DNA from: Siphonodentalium dalli
Lineage: Eukaryota; Mollusca; Scaphopoda; Gadilida; Siphonodentaliidae
Assembly: GCA_032622095.1 (NCBI GenBank)
Contig: CP136065.1
Span: 94,433,343 to 94,497,342, forward strand
DNA length: 64,000 nt
Reading direction: 5' to 3'
Made by a program: the position numbers and the translations under genes. Shown here piece after piece: positions 11,080 to 21,112 of the stretch (position 1 is its first letter; every line of letters begins with the position of its first letter). The notes beneath the pieces were generated by a model, which was not told where the DNA came from, made no database searches, and saw only the letters and a list, made by a program, of their open reading frames with translations.

Positions 11080-11149
11080 AACTTTTCAAGGTAGGTACCT
11101 GCCGCTGAGCTCAAATTGTTTTAGAATTTAAGTCAATAGTCGTTTCTTG

Positions 11150-11824
11150 ATGGCTTATTACGTTCCACACAGGGAGATCCGTGTAGCCGTGGTTGGGCAC
11201 TCATTCATTCGTCGCTTGGGTGAACAACTTGGCTACGCGGATCGCCATGGGTCGACTTTCGAGGGTCACGATTTCTCGGGGGACCTCAGAATTCAAAATT
11301 ACATGGGCATCCCGGTGAATATCAGATTTTTCCACAAAGGGGGTGCTCATGTCCCAGATCTGTTGTCTTTACATACAGAGTTACGACAGTTCCTACCACA
11401 TGCCATTATCGTGCAATGTGGATCCAACGATCTCTGTAGGAGCACCCCCACTTCAGTAGTGTCTGATATTCTTAGCATTTGCACCGTGTTCCGGAGCATA
11501 GCATCAGTAAAGAAGGTTTTAGTGTGCCATGCTATGCCCCGTTTGGCAGTGCGGGGCCATAAATCTGTGGAAACCTACAATGGCCACGTTTCCGACTTCA
11601 ATGACCAGCTTAGTTGGGCCTTATCGCAAGCTACAGCAGCTTGGGAAACGTGGCCACATAGGCGTTTTATTGACGAGCCCCTGCACTTTAAATCAGACGG
11701 TGTACATTTATCTGGCCAGTCTCTGGTTTTGTATATGGCCAGTATCCGGGATGCCATTTCTTATGGAATTGCGGCTTTGTCTTGGTTAGCCCCCCCTTTG
11801 GTGGCCCCCCTCAGAAATGCGTGA
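11150..11824 (+). CDS. SGNH/GDSL-like hydrolase ORF of the Ngaro element
   Basis: 224 codons from ATG 11150. SGNH blocks are clear: block I VAVVGHSFIRR with the nucleophile Ser18; a Gly block at KGGAHV (about 73-75); block III VQCGSNDL with Asn93; block V DGVHLSG with Asp183 and His186. The fold is typical of esterases or acetylhydrolases; the substrate is unknown. SGNH ORFs are known from Ngaro and some other retrotransposons, where their role is unsettled. Here it lies first, ahead of gag, separated by 1.7 kb of noncoding sequence. The C-terminal tail (SWLAPPLVAPLRNA) is Pro/Ala rich. Confidence 0.9.
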   Translation: MAYYVPHREIRVAVVGHSFIRRLGEQLGYADRHGSTFEGHDFSGDLRIQNYMGIPVNIRFFHKGGAHVPDLLSLHTELRQFLPHAIIVQCGSNDLCRSTPTSVVSDILSICTVFRSIASVKKVLVCHAMPRLAVRGHKSVETYNGHVSDFNDQLSWALSQATAAWETWPHRRFIDEPLHFKSDGVHLSGQSLVLYMASIRDAISYGIAALSWLAPPLVAPLRNA

Positions 11825-13496
11825 TCTTTGTAAGTATTTCTGCTCGTGTGATGACACGCAGGCTATTTTGCTTGACCAATTTAAATTTTTATGAGCTTGG
11901 CGGTGGGTGCCATTTGCCCATCAACTTCAGCTCCACTGCTTTGCATGTCATTGTAAGTTGCTTGTTTTTCTGCTACTCTACTCAGAGGTGCCTATTAAGC
12001 GTGTCAAACAATTGTTAATTCTGGGAGTTTCCCAGCGATCATTAATTACATTTGGGTTCACTATATTTAATTTAACCAATATTCACCCACCATTATAGAC
12101 CATCACGTTTTATAGGCACCTTAGAGTATGTCACAGCCATCACCGGATATATCATTTAGCTCTCATTTGTTTATTTTCAGTTCACATATAACCACTGTTC
12201 TTTTGTGGGTCTGTCAGTTGATCATAACAACTAATTTAAAAACAAAAAATTCTCAATAGTTTGTGGCACATTTCAACTTTTACGTGTCAGTTTGAAGTCG
12301 TTTAGATTTTAGACAGTGTTTACATTGTTATTGTCCAGATGAGTGAGCTAATGATTTTTCTCATTACCGGTGCAGAGTTTGGTTTTTGCTGAACTCTGGA
12401 GCTTTAGCAGTTTTTAAGGTGCTCTTAGCCTTAAATTAGCACAATGATTTTTCTCGTTCATTTCCGGTGCAGAGTTTCTGTTTCCGGGACTCTGGAGCTT
12501 GATGGCATTTTTAAAGTCCTTAGCATTGAATTAGCACACCTACTATGGGTTAGAATTATTTTTCAGGCTCATGAGTTTCACTCACTTGTGGTTTCTGCTT
12601 CGGTGAGATTTTTCACATCAAAGATACATTTATATATTATAAAATAAAAAAATAAAAAAAAATAAATAAAAAAAAAATAATAATAATAATAATAATAATA
12701 AATTATTAACCAGCTCATTGTCCTACATGATGGCATCATGAGTGGCTAATTGTTAGCATTTTCTTTATTATATATTTTTCCCCAAAGCTCACCTTAATAG
12801 AAAGACAAGTCACCATAAATGTCGTTTGTTTTCGCTACCCACGCATGTTAACATGTGTCTAGCTCGCAAGTATTGTACATGACTTTATGCTTGTTTCTGC
12901 CCCTTTTCAACAGGTCAGATTGTAGCATTAGTTAATACACCGGTGTGCCAGGTTTGCCAACCTTCAGTTGTATTTCCCTCATTTGATCCTAATAACAAAC
13001 ACAAAACAAAAAAGGAAATATGTTCATACCGGTCAATTCCGGCATATAATAATTGGTTACAATAATTATTAATTTTGGTCAATAATAATTTATTGTCGTT
13101 TCAGGCTATACAATGCTGTTGTTTGGCAAACCCCCGTTTGATTTATCAAAATTCTGACTGGTTTGACATGTCAGCTGCACCCGCATTTTTACTTGTACAT
13201 GTATGGTGACTAAGCTTGAGCATACTGACTATTCTTTCTTACTCGAAACTAATTGCGTTGTCTCATCAACATTATGTCTATGTGTTAGCATAAGGTTGTT
13301 ATTTCAATTAAATTGGTAACAGTCAAGGACTTGCACAGGTACATACAGTATTTCAACTACACCATTTTAAGTCGCCACACAATGCAGATGTTCTGCTTTG
13401 GTATGCTCAAGCTTGGTTTCTTAATCTAAATTGATAACCTCATGCTTTTGACGGTCCTTAATTTTACAGTGACTACCTGTGACATCAATCCTCATC
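11825..13496 (+). other. Ngaro noncoding spacer between SGNH and gag ORFs
   Basis: 1.7 kb without a credible ORF. It contains a repeated segment: ATGATTTTTCTC, CCGGTGCAGAGTTT and TCTGGAGCTT occur at about 12350 and 12442. An AT simple repeat follows at 12640-12705 (AATAAAA-rich and (AAT)n). It may hold an intron or internal promoter for gag, but no signal is decisive. Confidence 0.6.
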
Positions 13497-15113
13497 ATGG
13501 TGAGACCCAGCAAAACTGCTTCAGCTCCTAAACGCAGAGGGCGCCCACCAGCAGCATCTCGTGCGCAACCACAGCCCTCTCGTCCAGTTTACTGCCAGCC
13601 TCATCCTGGTTCGGCTTCGTCTTGCTCCGTTACTGCCGGTTCTTCTGCAGCCAGTACCAGTTCTGCCAGCTGCATTACGTCTCCGTCCAGTGGCTCTGCT
13701 TCGGCTCCTAATCGCAGAGGCCGCCCACCAGCAGCATCATATCAAGTTCATCATCAGCCTACACATCCGGTTACCTTACAGCCTCATTCTGGGTCGTCTT
13801 GGACTCCCTCTGTTCCTGTTGGTTTTTCTCCAACCGGTATCGGTTCTGCCACCTGTGTTACATCTCCATCCAGTGGCTCTCTCCCAGTGTCTTACGCGGA
13901 GCTGTCTTGGACTTCAACCATACCTATGGGTTATACTCATACCAGTTCGAGCTCTGCCACGTTTAGTACATGTACATCATCCTGTGGCTCTGTTCCGCTC
14001 ACTCATACTGTTCCAGCATTACCAGTGACGATGATGTCAACTTCGCTCGCGGGTGGCATTGGACAGCCTATCAGTCAGCCTTTTATTCCATTGCCGGTCT
14101 CCGGTCTGACTTTTCCTGCCTGTTCGATTCAGCCTTCATCTTACCAACAACATTCATCACCCCCGGGACTTCAGATGCCGTTCCCTCCGGGAACAGTGCC
14201 CAACCAACATGACTTTTCGATGCCGGGCAATACCTTCATGCCTCATCCGATGGATGGTCTGCATACACTCCCAGCTTCACCTCGAACCAGCCCGCTGTTC
14301 AACTCTGACATTCCTACCGGCATCCAAGCTTCTGCGTCCGGTACGCCACTCTTAGACTTTGTGTCTTTAGCATCACCACTAGATGCTCATGTTCCAAACA
14401 AATTACGTGCTCAGATTTGGGCTGATGAATTCGTCCCTATGATCTCTCTATTGCCCGACTACGAACACAATCCAACCGCATTTTCATTGGACATGGGATA
14501 TCCGGGCGTTCAGGCTTTTCTGACGCCTCCAAAACCTCCGAAAACAATTTCAGACATAAATCAGTGGCTTGATGCTTTTATCGTTTTCACAATTATTTAC
14601 ATTTCACGCCACCCTGAACAAATTACTAAACTACTCAGCTACATGATGCGTATTCGAAAGATGGCTCGTACAGGTTATAACTGGGCTTCATATGATCGCC
14701 AGTTTCGGCTGATGAGGCAGTTCAACCCAAGTCTCTCATGGGACCATATCCAATGGGAGTTGTATATGCAAACCGCTCCAATGCAAACCGCTCCACGGTT
14801 TCCAACTTTTTCAGCCAACAATCCAGAACGAACGAAGCCGCGTTTTCAAAATTCCACCAATCGTGCGCGTCAACCCATTCCGAACGGGTTTTGTTGGGAC
14901 TTCCATCGGGGAAAAAATTGCTCCGGATGCAACTTTTCCCATTCCTGCTTTTTCTGCAAACAGCAGCATAGCTTCATTCGATGCCCGCGTCGAAATAACA
15001 ACCGAAATAACAACCGTGCAGGCAATTTCAACACACAACAAAACAATCAAGTCAATCGCGCCTCGCGTCAATCAAAAACTTCCAACACCAATACGGGTCC
15101 GAATGTTAAATGA
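13497..15113 (+). CDS. Gag-like protein of the Ngaro element
   Basis: 538 codons from ATG 13497. The N-terminal 300 residues are rich in Ser, Pro, Thr and Ala, with two AT-hook-like motifs (PKRRGRPP near residues 11-18, PNRRGRPP near 71-78). A more ordered region follows (about 310-430), including IWADEFVPMISLLPDYEHN. The C-terminus has a cysteine-histidine cluster at 466-496: CWDFHRGKNC, CNFSHSC and FFCKQQHSFIRC, a zinc-binding type common in DIRS-order gag proteins. The last residues are Asn/Arg rich, suiting nucleic-acid binding. The stop at 15111-15113 overlaps the RT start. Confidence 0.88.
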   Translation: MVRPSKTASAPKRRGRPPAASRAQPQPSRPVYCQPHPGSASSCSVTAGSSAASTSSASCITSPSSGSASAPNRRGRPPAASYQVHHQPTHPVTLQPHSGSSWTPSVPVGFSPTGIGSATCVTSPSSGSLPVSYAELSWTSTIPMGYTHTSSSSATFSTCTSSCGSVPLTHTVPALPVTMMSTSLAGGIGQPISQPFIPLPVSGLTFPACSIQPSSYQQHSSPPGLQMPFPPGTVPNQHDFSMPGNTFMPHPMDGLHTLPASPRTSPLFNSDIPTGIQASASGTPLLDFVSLASPLDAHVPNKLRAQIWADEFVPMISLLPDYEHNPTAFSLDMGYPGVQAFLTPPKPPKTISDINQWLDAFIVFTIIYISRHPEQITKLLSYMMRIRKMARTGYNWASYDRQFRLMRQFNPSLSWDHIQWELYMQTAPMQTAPRFPTFSANNPERTKPRFQNSTNRARQPIPNGFCWDFHRGKNCSGCNFSHSCFFCKQQHSFIRCPRRNNNRNNNRAGNFNTQQNNQVNRASRQSKTSNTNTGPNVK

Positions 15114-16659
15114 AATGTTATCAGGTTACAGTCAAAGGAAACGTGATTTCTTAATTGACGGATTCAAAAATGGTTTTCGATTGGGTGTCAGGGGTGAAAT
15201 ATCGTCTCGCGAACCAAAAAACTTGAAATCGGCTTTAGAATTTCCTGAAGCAGTTCGTCGCAAATTAACACATGAACTGTTGTTGGGTAGAATTGCAGGG
15301 CCCTTTAACACTCCTCCTTTTAACGACCTTATAATCTCTCCCATCGGGGTTGTTCCCAAAAAACAACCTGGGGAATTTCGCCTAATCCATCATCTGTCCT
15401 TTCCCGAGGGCGACTCCGTAAATGATCATATACTCCCAGAGTACAAGTCCGTTTCTTACTCTTCGGTCCAAAATGCTATCGACATCATTCAGAAGCTTCC
15501 AAAAGGCTGCTTCTGTTCAAAAATTGATGTACTTTCTGCATTCAGGGTTCTCGCATCGCATCCGGACGATTATAGCCTCCTAGGTTTCAAATTTGAAGGG
15601 AAATATTATTTTGATAAATGTATGCCGATGGGGGCTTCTTCAAGCTGTCATAATTTTGAGGCTTTCAGCTCCTCATTGGAGTGGATAGCTCAAAACAAAT
15701 TAGCTATACGTCATTCCGTACACTACTTGGACGATTTTATTCTCTTGGCTTCAACGGAATCCATTTGTGAGGCGTATTTATCATCCTTCTTAACCATGTG
15801 TCATAATTTAGGTGTTCCCATTGCACATGACAAAACTGTGTCACCTACTACATGTATCACATTTTTAGGTATACAGCTGGACACAATTAACATGACAGCC
15901 TCTCTACCGCGTGACAAAGTACAGCTATGCATCTCAAAAATCGAAGTCTTAATAGGCAAAAACAAAGTGCCGTTACGTGAACTTTTGTCAATTATTGGTC
16001 TATTGAATTTCACTTGTTCTGTCATTCAGCCCGGGAGAGTTTTTCTCCGTCGATTAATCAACCGAACGATTGGAATTAAGAAATTACATCATCGAATTAG
16101 AATCACAAACGATGTCAGGGAGGACTTGCATATCTGGCTTCTTTTTCTTAGACATTTCAACGGTACGTCTTTTTTCCTAAACCGGCAATGGGCAACGTCC
16201 CGCACATTATCATTCTATACAGACGCAGCTGCTTCTGTGGGTTTTAGCGCCATTTTTCATAATGAGTACTTTGCGGCTAAATGGTCTGACCGTGAAAAAA
16301 CTTTGAATATATCTGTCCTTGAACTATATCCAATAGTGCTAGGGTTACATATATGGGCATATACTTTGAAAAATAGCTGCCTATTATTCTACTGCGATAA
16401 TATTGCGGTGGTTTCTATCATAAACAAGCAAACAACTAAAGACCGTCACTTGTTGCTACTTTTAAGACAGTTGGTCTTGATATGTCTGACACATAATATA
16501 ATGTTTAAGGCTAGGCACATCAGTGGGGTTTCTAATGTTAAAGCGGACCTTCTGAGCAGAGGCAAATTTAAGCTGTTTCAGCATATGTTTCCTTCTTTTC
16601 AGGAGGTATCTTTCAGTCTGCCAACCAAGCTCCATCTAGAGAGCTTACTGAGACTCTAA
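15103..16659 (+). CDS. Reverse transcriptase / RNase H of the Ngaro element
   Basis: The frame is open from 14863 (no ATG there); the first in-frame ATG is 15103, overlapping the gag stop by 11 nt, giving 518 codons. RT motifs: KIDVLSAFRVL, the PMGASSSCHNFEAF block and HYLDDFILLAS with the catalytic pair at 210-211. RNase H follows: FYTDAAASVGFS (Asp374), VLELYPIVLG (Glu407), FYCDNIAVVS (Asp432) and VKADLLSR (Asp482). It would copy the element RNA into DNA. All acidic catalytic residues are present and there is no internal stop. Expression could be by termination-reinitiation at ATGTTAAATGA or by frameshift inside the 250-nt overlap with gag. Confidence 0.95.
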   Translation: MLNEMLSGYSQRKRDFLIDGFKNGFRLGVRGEISSREPKNLKSALEFPEAVRRKLTHELLLGRIAGPFNTPPFNDLIISPIGVVPKKQPGEFRLIHHLSFPEGDSVNDHILPEYKSVSYSSVQNAIDIIQKLPKGCFCSKIDVLSAFRVLASHPDDYSLLGFKFEGKYYFDKCMPMGASSSCHNFEAFSSSLEWIAQNKLAIRHSVHYLDDFILLASTESICEAYLSSFLTMCHNLGVPIAHDKTVSPTTCITFLGIQLDTINMTASLPRDKVQLCISKIEVLIGKNKVPLRELLSIIGLLNFTCSVIQPGRVFLRRLINRTIGIKKLHHRIRITNDVREDLHIWLLFLRHFNGTSFFLNRQWATSRTLSFYTDAAASVGFSAIFHNEYFAAKWSDREKTLNISVLELYPIVLGLHIWAYTLKNSCLLFYCDNIAVVSIINKQTTKDRHLLLLLRQLVLICLTHNIMFKARHISGVSNVKADLLSRGKFKLFQHMFPSFQEVSFSLPTKLHLESLLRL

Positions 16660-17552
16660 ATTTTTTACTTTCTCGATCATTGGCTCCTTCTACACAGAAA
16701 CAGTACTCAACGGCATTGAATCATCTGGTATCATTTGGTCTGGCTACATGCCTTCCACTACACATTCCATTATCTAGTGATACAATCTGTTTATTCATAT
16801 CGTATTTGTATCGTAAGGGTTTAGCAGCTAGCACAATTACCAGTGCTATTTCAGCGGTTGCCTTCGTGCACAAAATAAGAAATGCACCAGATCCAACTCA
16901 AGCTTTTATAGTAAAGAAGATCTTAATGGCCATTCGCAGACTACTTCCTGTTTGCGATGTTCGTTTACCTATTACATTAAATATACTTAATAGGCTTCTC
17001 TCTGTAGCACCCCTTTTGGGCATTTCAGTTTTTATGCAGAGACTACTCGCGGCAGTTTTTACTACTGCCTTTTTTGCTATGGCTCGAATCGGTGAGATTT
17101 GTCCAAATAATCATGCTAACAAGGACAAGATCTTACAATTGAGCGATTGCATTACTTCTGCCTCAGACTTTACCTTAATTTTCAGAATATTCAAACACAA
17201 CAGTGATGGCCGTCCTCACTTCATTCGGTTATTTCCTCAAACACCATTAAAACCATGCCCAGTTGAAAATTTAAAGGCTTTTTTGTGCATTAGAGGCAAT
17301 CACCCGGGTCCTCTCTTTTCTTATCCGGATGGGCAACCTTTGTTGCGACATAAATTTGATAATCTCCTCAAACAGTGTTTATCCATATGCAATCTAAACA
17401 GCAAACGCTATTTGTCACATAGCTTTCGCATAGGCGCCGCATCATGGGCGGCAGACTCAGGATATTCAGATTCTCAGATAAGACGAATGGGTCGTTGGAA
17501 ATCGAACGCTTTCCTCAGATACATTCGCCCTTCGCCACTATCCCAAAGCTGA
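16572..17552 (+). CDS. Tyrosine recombinase of the Ngaro element
   Basis: The frame opens at 16572 and overlaps the RT frame by 88 nt; there is no ATG near its start, so a -1 shift from the RT frame is likely. The N-terminal domain (APSTQKQYSTALNHLVSFG) is the SAM-like core-binding fold. The catalytic set is complete: Arg at codon 17085 (MARIGEIC), His 17418 and Arg 17427 (LSHSFRIGAASW), Trp 17496 (MGRWKSN) and Tyr 17520 (RYIRPS). It would integrate a circular DNA intermediate without making target duplications. Confidence 0.94.
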   Translation, partial: AVSAYVSFFSGGIFQSANQAPSRELTETLNFLLSRSLAPSTQKQYSTALNHLVSFGLATCLPLHIPLSSDTICLFISYLYRKGLAASTITSAISAVAFVHKIRNAPDPTQAFIVKKILMAIRRLLPVCDVRLPITLNILNRLLSVAPLLGISVFMQRLLAAVFTTAFFAMARIGEICPNNHANKDKILQLSDCITSASDFTLIFRIFKHNSDGRPHFIRLFPQTPLKPCPVENLKAFLCIRGNHPGPLFSYPDGQPLLRHKFDNLLKQCLSICNLNSKRYLSHSFRIGAASWAADSGYSDSQIRRMGRWKSNAFLRYIRPSPLSQS

Positions 17553-18006
17553 GTTGGTTCTCCTGCATTTCTTGCTTCGTGTTCAGATTACCATTCACAT
17601 GTACTCACTTGTATATAATGTTTATTGTTGATTATGTGATGGCTAATTGTTTCTATTTTATACTTTTTCGACTATCCGTCCTCTATTATGTGATATATTT
17701 GTGATTTGGTGCTAACACACCCAAGGGTGATTATTCCAGTGTTCATGCATGTATGCACCCAAGGGTGATTATTCCAGTGTTCATGCATGTATCTTTTTGT
17801 TATACATGCTCTTACTATATAGTTTATTCACGTTATTTAAGCTCAAATTTTTGGTGCTACGTTTATCATACTGCCTCATTATCACAGCTTTTGTTTCGAG
17901 CATGGAACACCCCCCCCCCAGTCGTGTTTTTTTCCGGTTGCAGTGGGTTGAGACTTTGTCAAGCTTTTACTGTCTTAATGAGGGTATTTGCTTGCCAATG
18001 TCTCGT
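17553..18006 (+). other. Ngaro 3' noncoding region with 38-bp duplication
   Basis: No ORF is supported. A direct duplication at about 17715-17790 contains CACCCAAGGGTGATTATTCC and CAGTGTTCATGCATGTAT twice. CACCCAAGGGTG is a short palindrome. Confidence 0.75.
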
Positions 18007-18165
18007 GGCATCTTTGAACCCACTGTTCATATGTTTTTTAACATTTATTTGGCTACCTTTATCTTTTTTATTATGTGAACCATATATACATATTTTTGTT
18101 ATATAAAGGTAGTCCACATCGCAATAGATCTTGATTAACCCTTTACGCCAAGCCGGGGAGATAAA
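18007..18165 (+). repeat. Ngaro split repeat B1
   Basis: 159 bp from GGCATCTTTGAACCCACTG to GCCGGGGAGATAAA. It abuts A2 with a shared TAAA at 18162-18165. It matches B2 (18969-19127) except for one base near its start. Confidence 0.95.
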
Positions 18166-18576
18166 TTACCATTGGAACACCGCTCCAAGGGTTTTATGTC
18201 TCCGTCGAGGCACCAGTAAATTTTAAAATTCGCGCCGGTCATCTCGATTCTCACAGCGCGAGATTTTGCGAGAAGCTACCGCTTCACAACTTCACCTGCG
18301 AGCTTCCGACAAGAAAGCTGATGCAAGATGGTGCAATACTATTGGTAAATATATATTCCTTTCTCAACGTTATAGATTGTTGTTAAATTAATAACCATCG
18401 TAAAGTTTTATGAGTAATTAGTCAGTCAAAATAAACTTCCAGCAAATTATAGTTTCCACTTACGGAACTATATCTTATACTGCGCAGCAATACGCTAATT
18501 AACAACTGCGCACTTCCTTTCTATCTCTGATCTTCAAGGTGTGCAGTTCACAGTTATAGAAACTCCTAAACTTTTT
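18162..18576 (+). repeat. Ngaro split repeat A2
   Basis: 415 bp matching A1, starting at the B1/A2 junction AGATAAATTACC. This junction is the expected internal site for circle formation. Confidence 0.95.
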
Positions 18577-18968
18577 CCCGCCACCACCCCTTCGACCACC
18601 TTCATTCCATGCTCCTAGATAAGCCTTACAATTACGGATGTGTCAATGGGATAGTTTTATTGTCAAGGTTCACATTTTTAATCTTTAGGTTATCGCATCC
18701 ACATAAACCCCAGGTACATCACGGTTTATTAATCTGGTCCTCACGAGCCGTCTTTTCTTTCCCATTGACATATCTCTTTTTTCATTTACCGGGTGACTGG
18801 TCGGTATTATGTACTTAAGTCGCAGTCCTTCTTTTCAAACCAGATTTCATCTATTTCTGGTTTCACCTTTGAAACTACCGGTACTGATACGGTATTTTAT
18901 CTTTATACACTTAATTTCACCGCCGACTCGTTACCCGGTTATTTCATTTCCATCTCATTAAGTTGTTT
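18577..18968 (+). other. 392-bp spacer between A2 and B2
   Basis: Single-copy within the element up to 18896; the last part is included in the tandem duplication. It starts CCCGCCACCACCCC. It has no ORF of note and no match to the sequence before B1. In the usual Ngaro scheme A2 and B2 lie together, so this spacer is notable. Confidence 0.8.
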
Positions 18969-19127
18969 GGCGTCTTTGAACCCACTGTTCATATGTTTTT
19001 TAACATTTATTTGGCTACCTTTATCTTTTTTATTATGTGAACCATATATACATATTTTTGTTATATAAAGGTAGTCCACATCGCAATAGATCTTGATTAA
19101 CCCTTTACGCCAAGCCGGGGAGATAAA
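18969..19127 (+). repeat. Ngaro split repeat B2 (right end of element)
   Basis: Copy of B1 ending GGGGAGATAAA, after which the flank AGGATTTTAGGC begins. A further copy (21185-21343) was made by the later segmental duplication. Confidence 0.95.
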
Positions 19128-19825
19128 AGGATTTTAGGCATATTCAGAAAAATTAACGAAAGTTTATTATGTAAAATTATGTGATCTGTCCTCTTAAATC
19201 ATTTTTTTGTTGAGAAAATAGCATTTCAATGGTTATACCAATGAATGTTACTGGATTTCACTCATCATTGTGGAAACTTACTCCAAATTTGAATGGCAGA
19301 ACAATGGGGTAGGGGAAAGCATATCAACAAAAACTTCAAAATTATGCATCTTGAAGCATAAAACTTTATATTAACAGCTTCTGCTTACATTGTTCTTTCA
19401 TACATAATTTCATATTTCCTTTGTTTATGTTTATTGACAGAGCTATAATATTTTTTGTCATAATTTGGCAGTGAAATGTCAAATTGGCATTTTGAGATTG
19501 TTTTTATACAACATAACCATAAAATTCTTAATCAACGTCCGATAACGTATTAAGCAGTTTTATAATGCAACAGGAATGTACACAAACTGAAAGAAAACAA
19601 CATTGTGTCTGAAATGGCTGTAATTTGGTGATAAGATTGCATTTTGTGATTTTTCCTACCCCTATACCAACGTTAAAATTTGGAGTCAGTTTCCTGAAAA
19701 ATGAAAGAAATCAAGTGACATACTATGGCATAACCAATGTAAGGCTAATTTTTTATCACTAAAGTGTTGTGGGAGGAAAGTTGAAATAAATTTACATGTT
19801 AAAACACCCATTGTTTTTTGTTTTT
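19128..19825 (+). other. Inverted-repeat loop sequence, no gene
   Basis: AT-rich sequence right of the Ngaro element. Its first 14 bp (AGGATTTTAGGCAT) continue the left arm past the insertion point; the rest is the spacer between arms. No ORF is supported. Confidence 0.65.
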
Positions 19826-20463
19826 CATCTCGTGTGTGCATACTGATATGGCCGTATGGCGTATGTCTACCCATTGACATTTTTTGCTTTCTTTATGTGG
19901 AAATAACAAATTACCATGTGATCTATGCCATGCATTTCGAAGGGATGAAACATCGATCCTCTCTTTCGGCTATCTCTCCCAGTTGCGGCATTATCTCCCG
20001 TTGCATCTACGTTGTGCATCCTTGTCGATTGTTTGTCACCAATACATGGAACCTGCAAAAACAATTCAAACGGCACTTTGTCTTAAAATGGCATATCTCC
20101 CTGTAAACACGTTTCATATAGTTTCAGGGGTATAACATATTAGATTTGAATCGAAGACCCCTGTCCGGAAATGCTTCTATCAATTAATATTGATTATATT
20201 TCGAATATTTTTGGTATAAACATGGGTGATTGTTTAGCTAACGACCAATACTGCTAACATATACCATTATATTGTATAATGTTGACAAATAAACGTTAAT
20301 TATACTCATTACCGCTCGTAACTATAGAATATAACGATACAAACAATCAATCTGAGACACTTGGTCTTCGGGAACACCTTAATAATATCTATAGCTATCT
20401 GATAACGCATGGACGTTCATGAAATAAAATAAATAAATTTCCCTTTTAATCATCTAACTTTAC

Positions 20464-20523
20464 CTGACTATCTACTGTATGCTGTGTTCCTGGTCGGGCA
20501 TCACTGTATTCAGTTCCTTCCAT
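20464..20523 (-). pseudogene. Orphan copy of first exon of the minus-strand element gene
   Basis: Identical to the exon at 23980-24039: ATG at 20523, 20 codons starting MEGTEYSDARPGTQ, donor GTAAAG. Its second exon was in segment Z, which is missing from this copy, so it cannot form the same gene. Confidence 0.6.
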
Positions 20524-20919
20524 ATTTTTAAAGGACGATCGGTAGATTTACTCTGGAAAATAATAATATATTTTGAACATACAGTTTGGAAAAATATCAA
20601 ACAATGGTACATGTACATTAAAATGAGAAATATGCTAACGCCCGTAGAGATCATATACCACCAGTACAAACCTGGAAACTTTTTGACAGGGAACCTTATA
20701 AAGTCAAAAAATAACACGGGGAATATATTTCTTAGTGATTATCTGTTCCTTGATCGTGTATGTCGCTATATGTGAAGGTCCAAACTCGAAATTGCATATT
20801 TTTCTGTGACTTTTGTGAGCCAATATCGCAAAAAAACATTGAATTAATTACCCAGGAAAAGTTCATAATTGTAAGAAACGCAAAGCAAAATCGCTCACAA
20901 AGTCACCTAAATCGTGAAA

Positions 20920-21112
20920 TCCGAAGGCGCTGGCCAGATACTTACCCCATCCGAACCCCATAAATACAAATTATTAAATGAAAATCGGACAGCACTTCCC
21001 CTCCCAAGGTGCTGGCCAGATACTTACCCCACCGAACACCATAATCACTTAAAATAATGAAAATCGGACAGCACTTCCCCTCCCAAGGCGCTGGCCAGAT
21101 ACTTGCCCCACC
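20920..21112 (+). repeat. About 78-bp tandem repeat, truncated copy
   Basis: Units contain GAAAATCGGACAGCACTTCC, CCTCCCAAGG and CTGGCCAGATACTT. The array is cut at 21112 by the duplication junction; the fuller version is at 24436-24745. Confidence 0.9.

Larger units (their letters stand above)
10665..19127 (+). mobile_element. Ngaro-type (DIRS order) retrotransposon, about 8.5 kb
   Basis: This is a tyrosine-recombinase retrotransposon. It has split direct repeats in the order A1 (10665-11079), ORFs, B1 (18007-18165), A2 (18162-18576), spacer, B2 (18969-19127). ORFs in order: SGNH hydrolase, gag-like with zinc knuckle, RT/RNase H, tyrosine recombinase. There is no DDE integrase and no protease. 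The repeat layout and SGNH ORF match the Ngaro group; a methyltransferase domain, typical of DIRS1-like elements, is not seen. No target duplication is present, as expected for recombinase integration. All catalytic motifs are intact and A1/A2 look identical, so insertion is recent. Confidence 0.93.

Noticed and set aside
17749-18106. 109- and 117-codon ORFs at the Ngaro 3' end
   Set aside because: They cross the 38-bp duplication and the B1 repeat, are AT-rich and hydrophobic, and show no domain.
20472-20717. 81-codon minus-strand ORF (and its copy at 23988-24233)
   Set aside because: It overlaps the small exon in another frame, has no recognisable domain, and the splice-based reading explains the region better.
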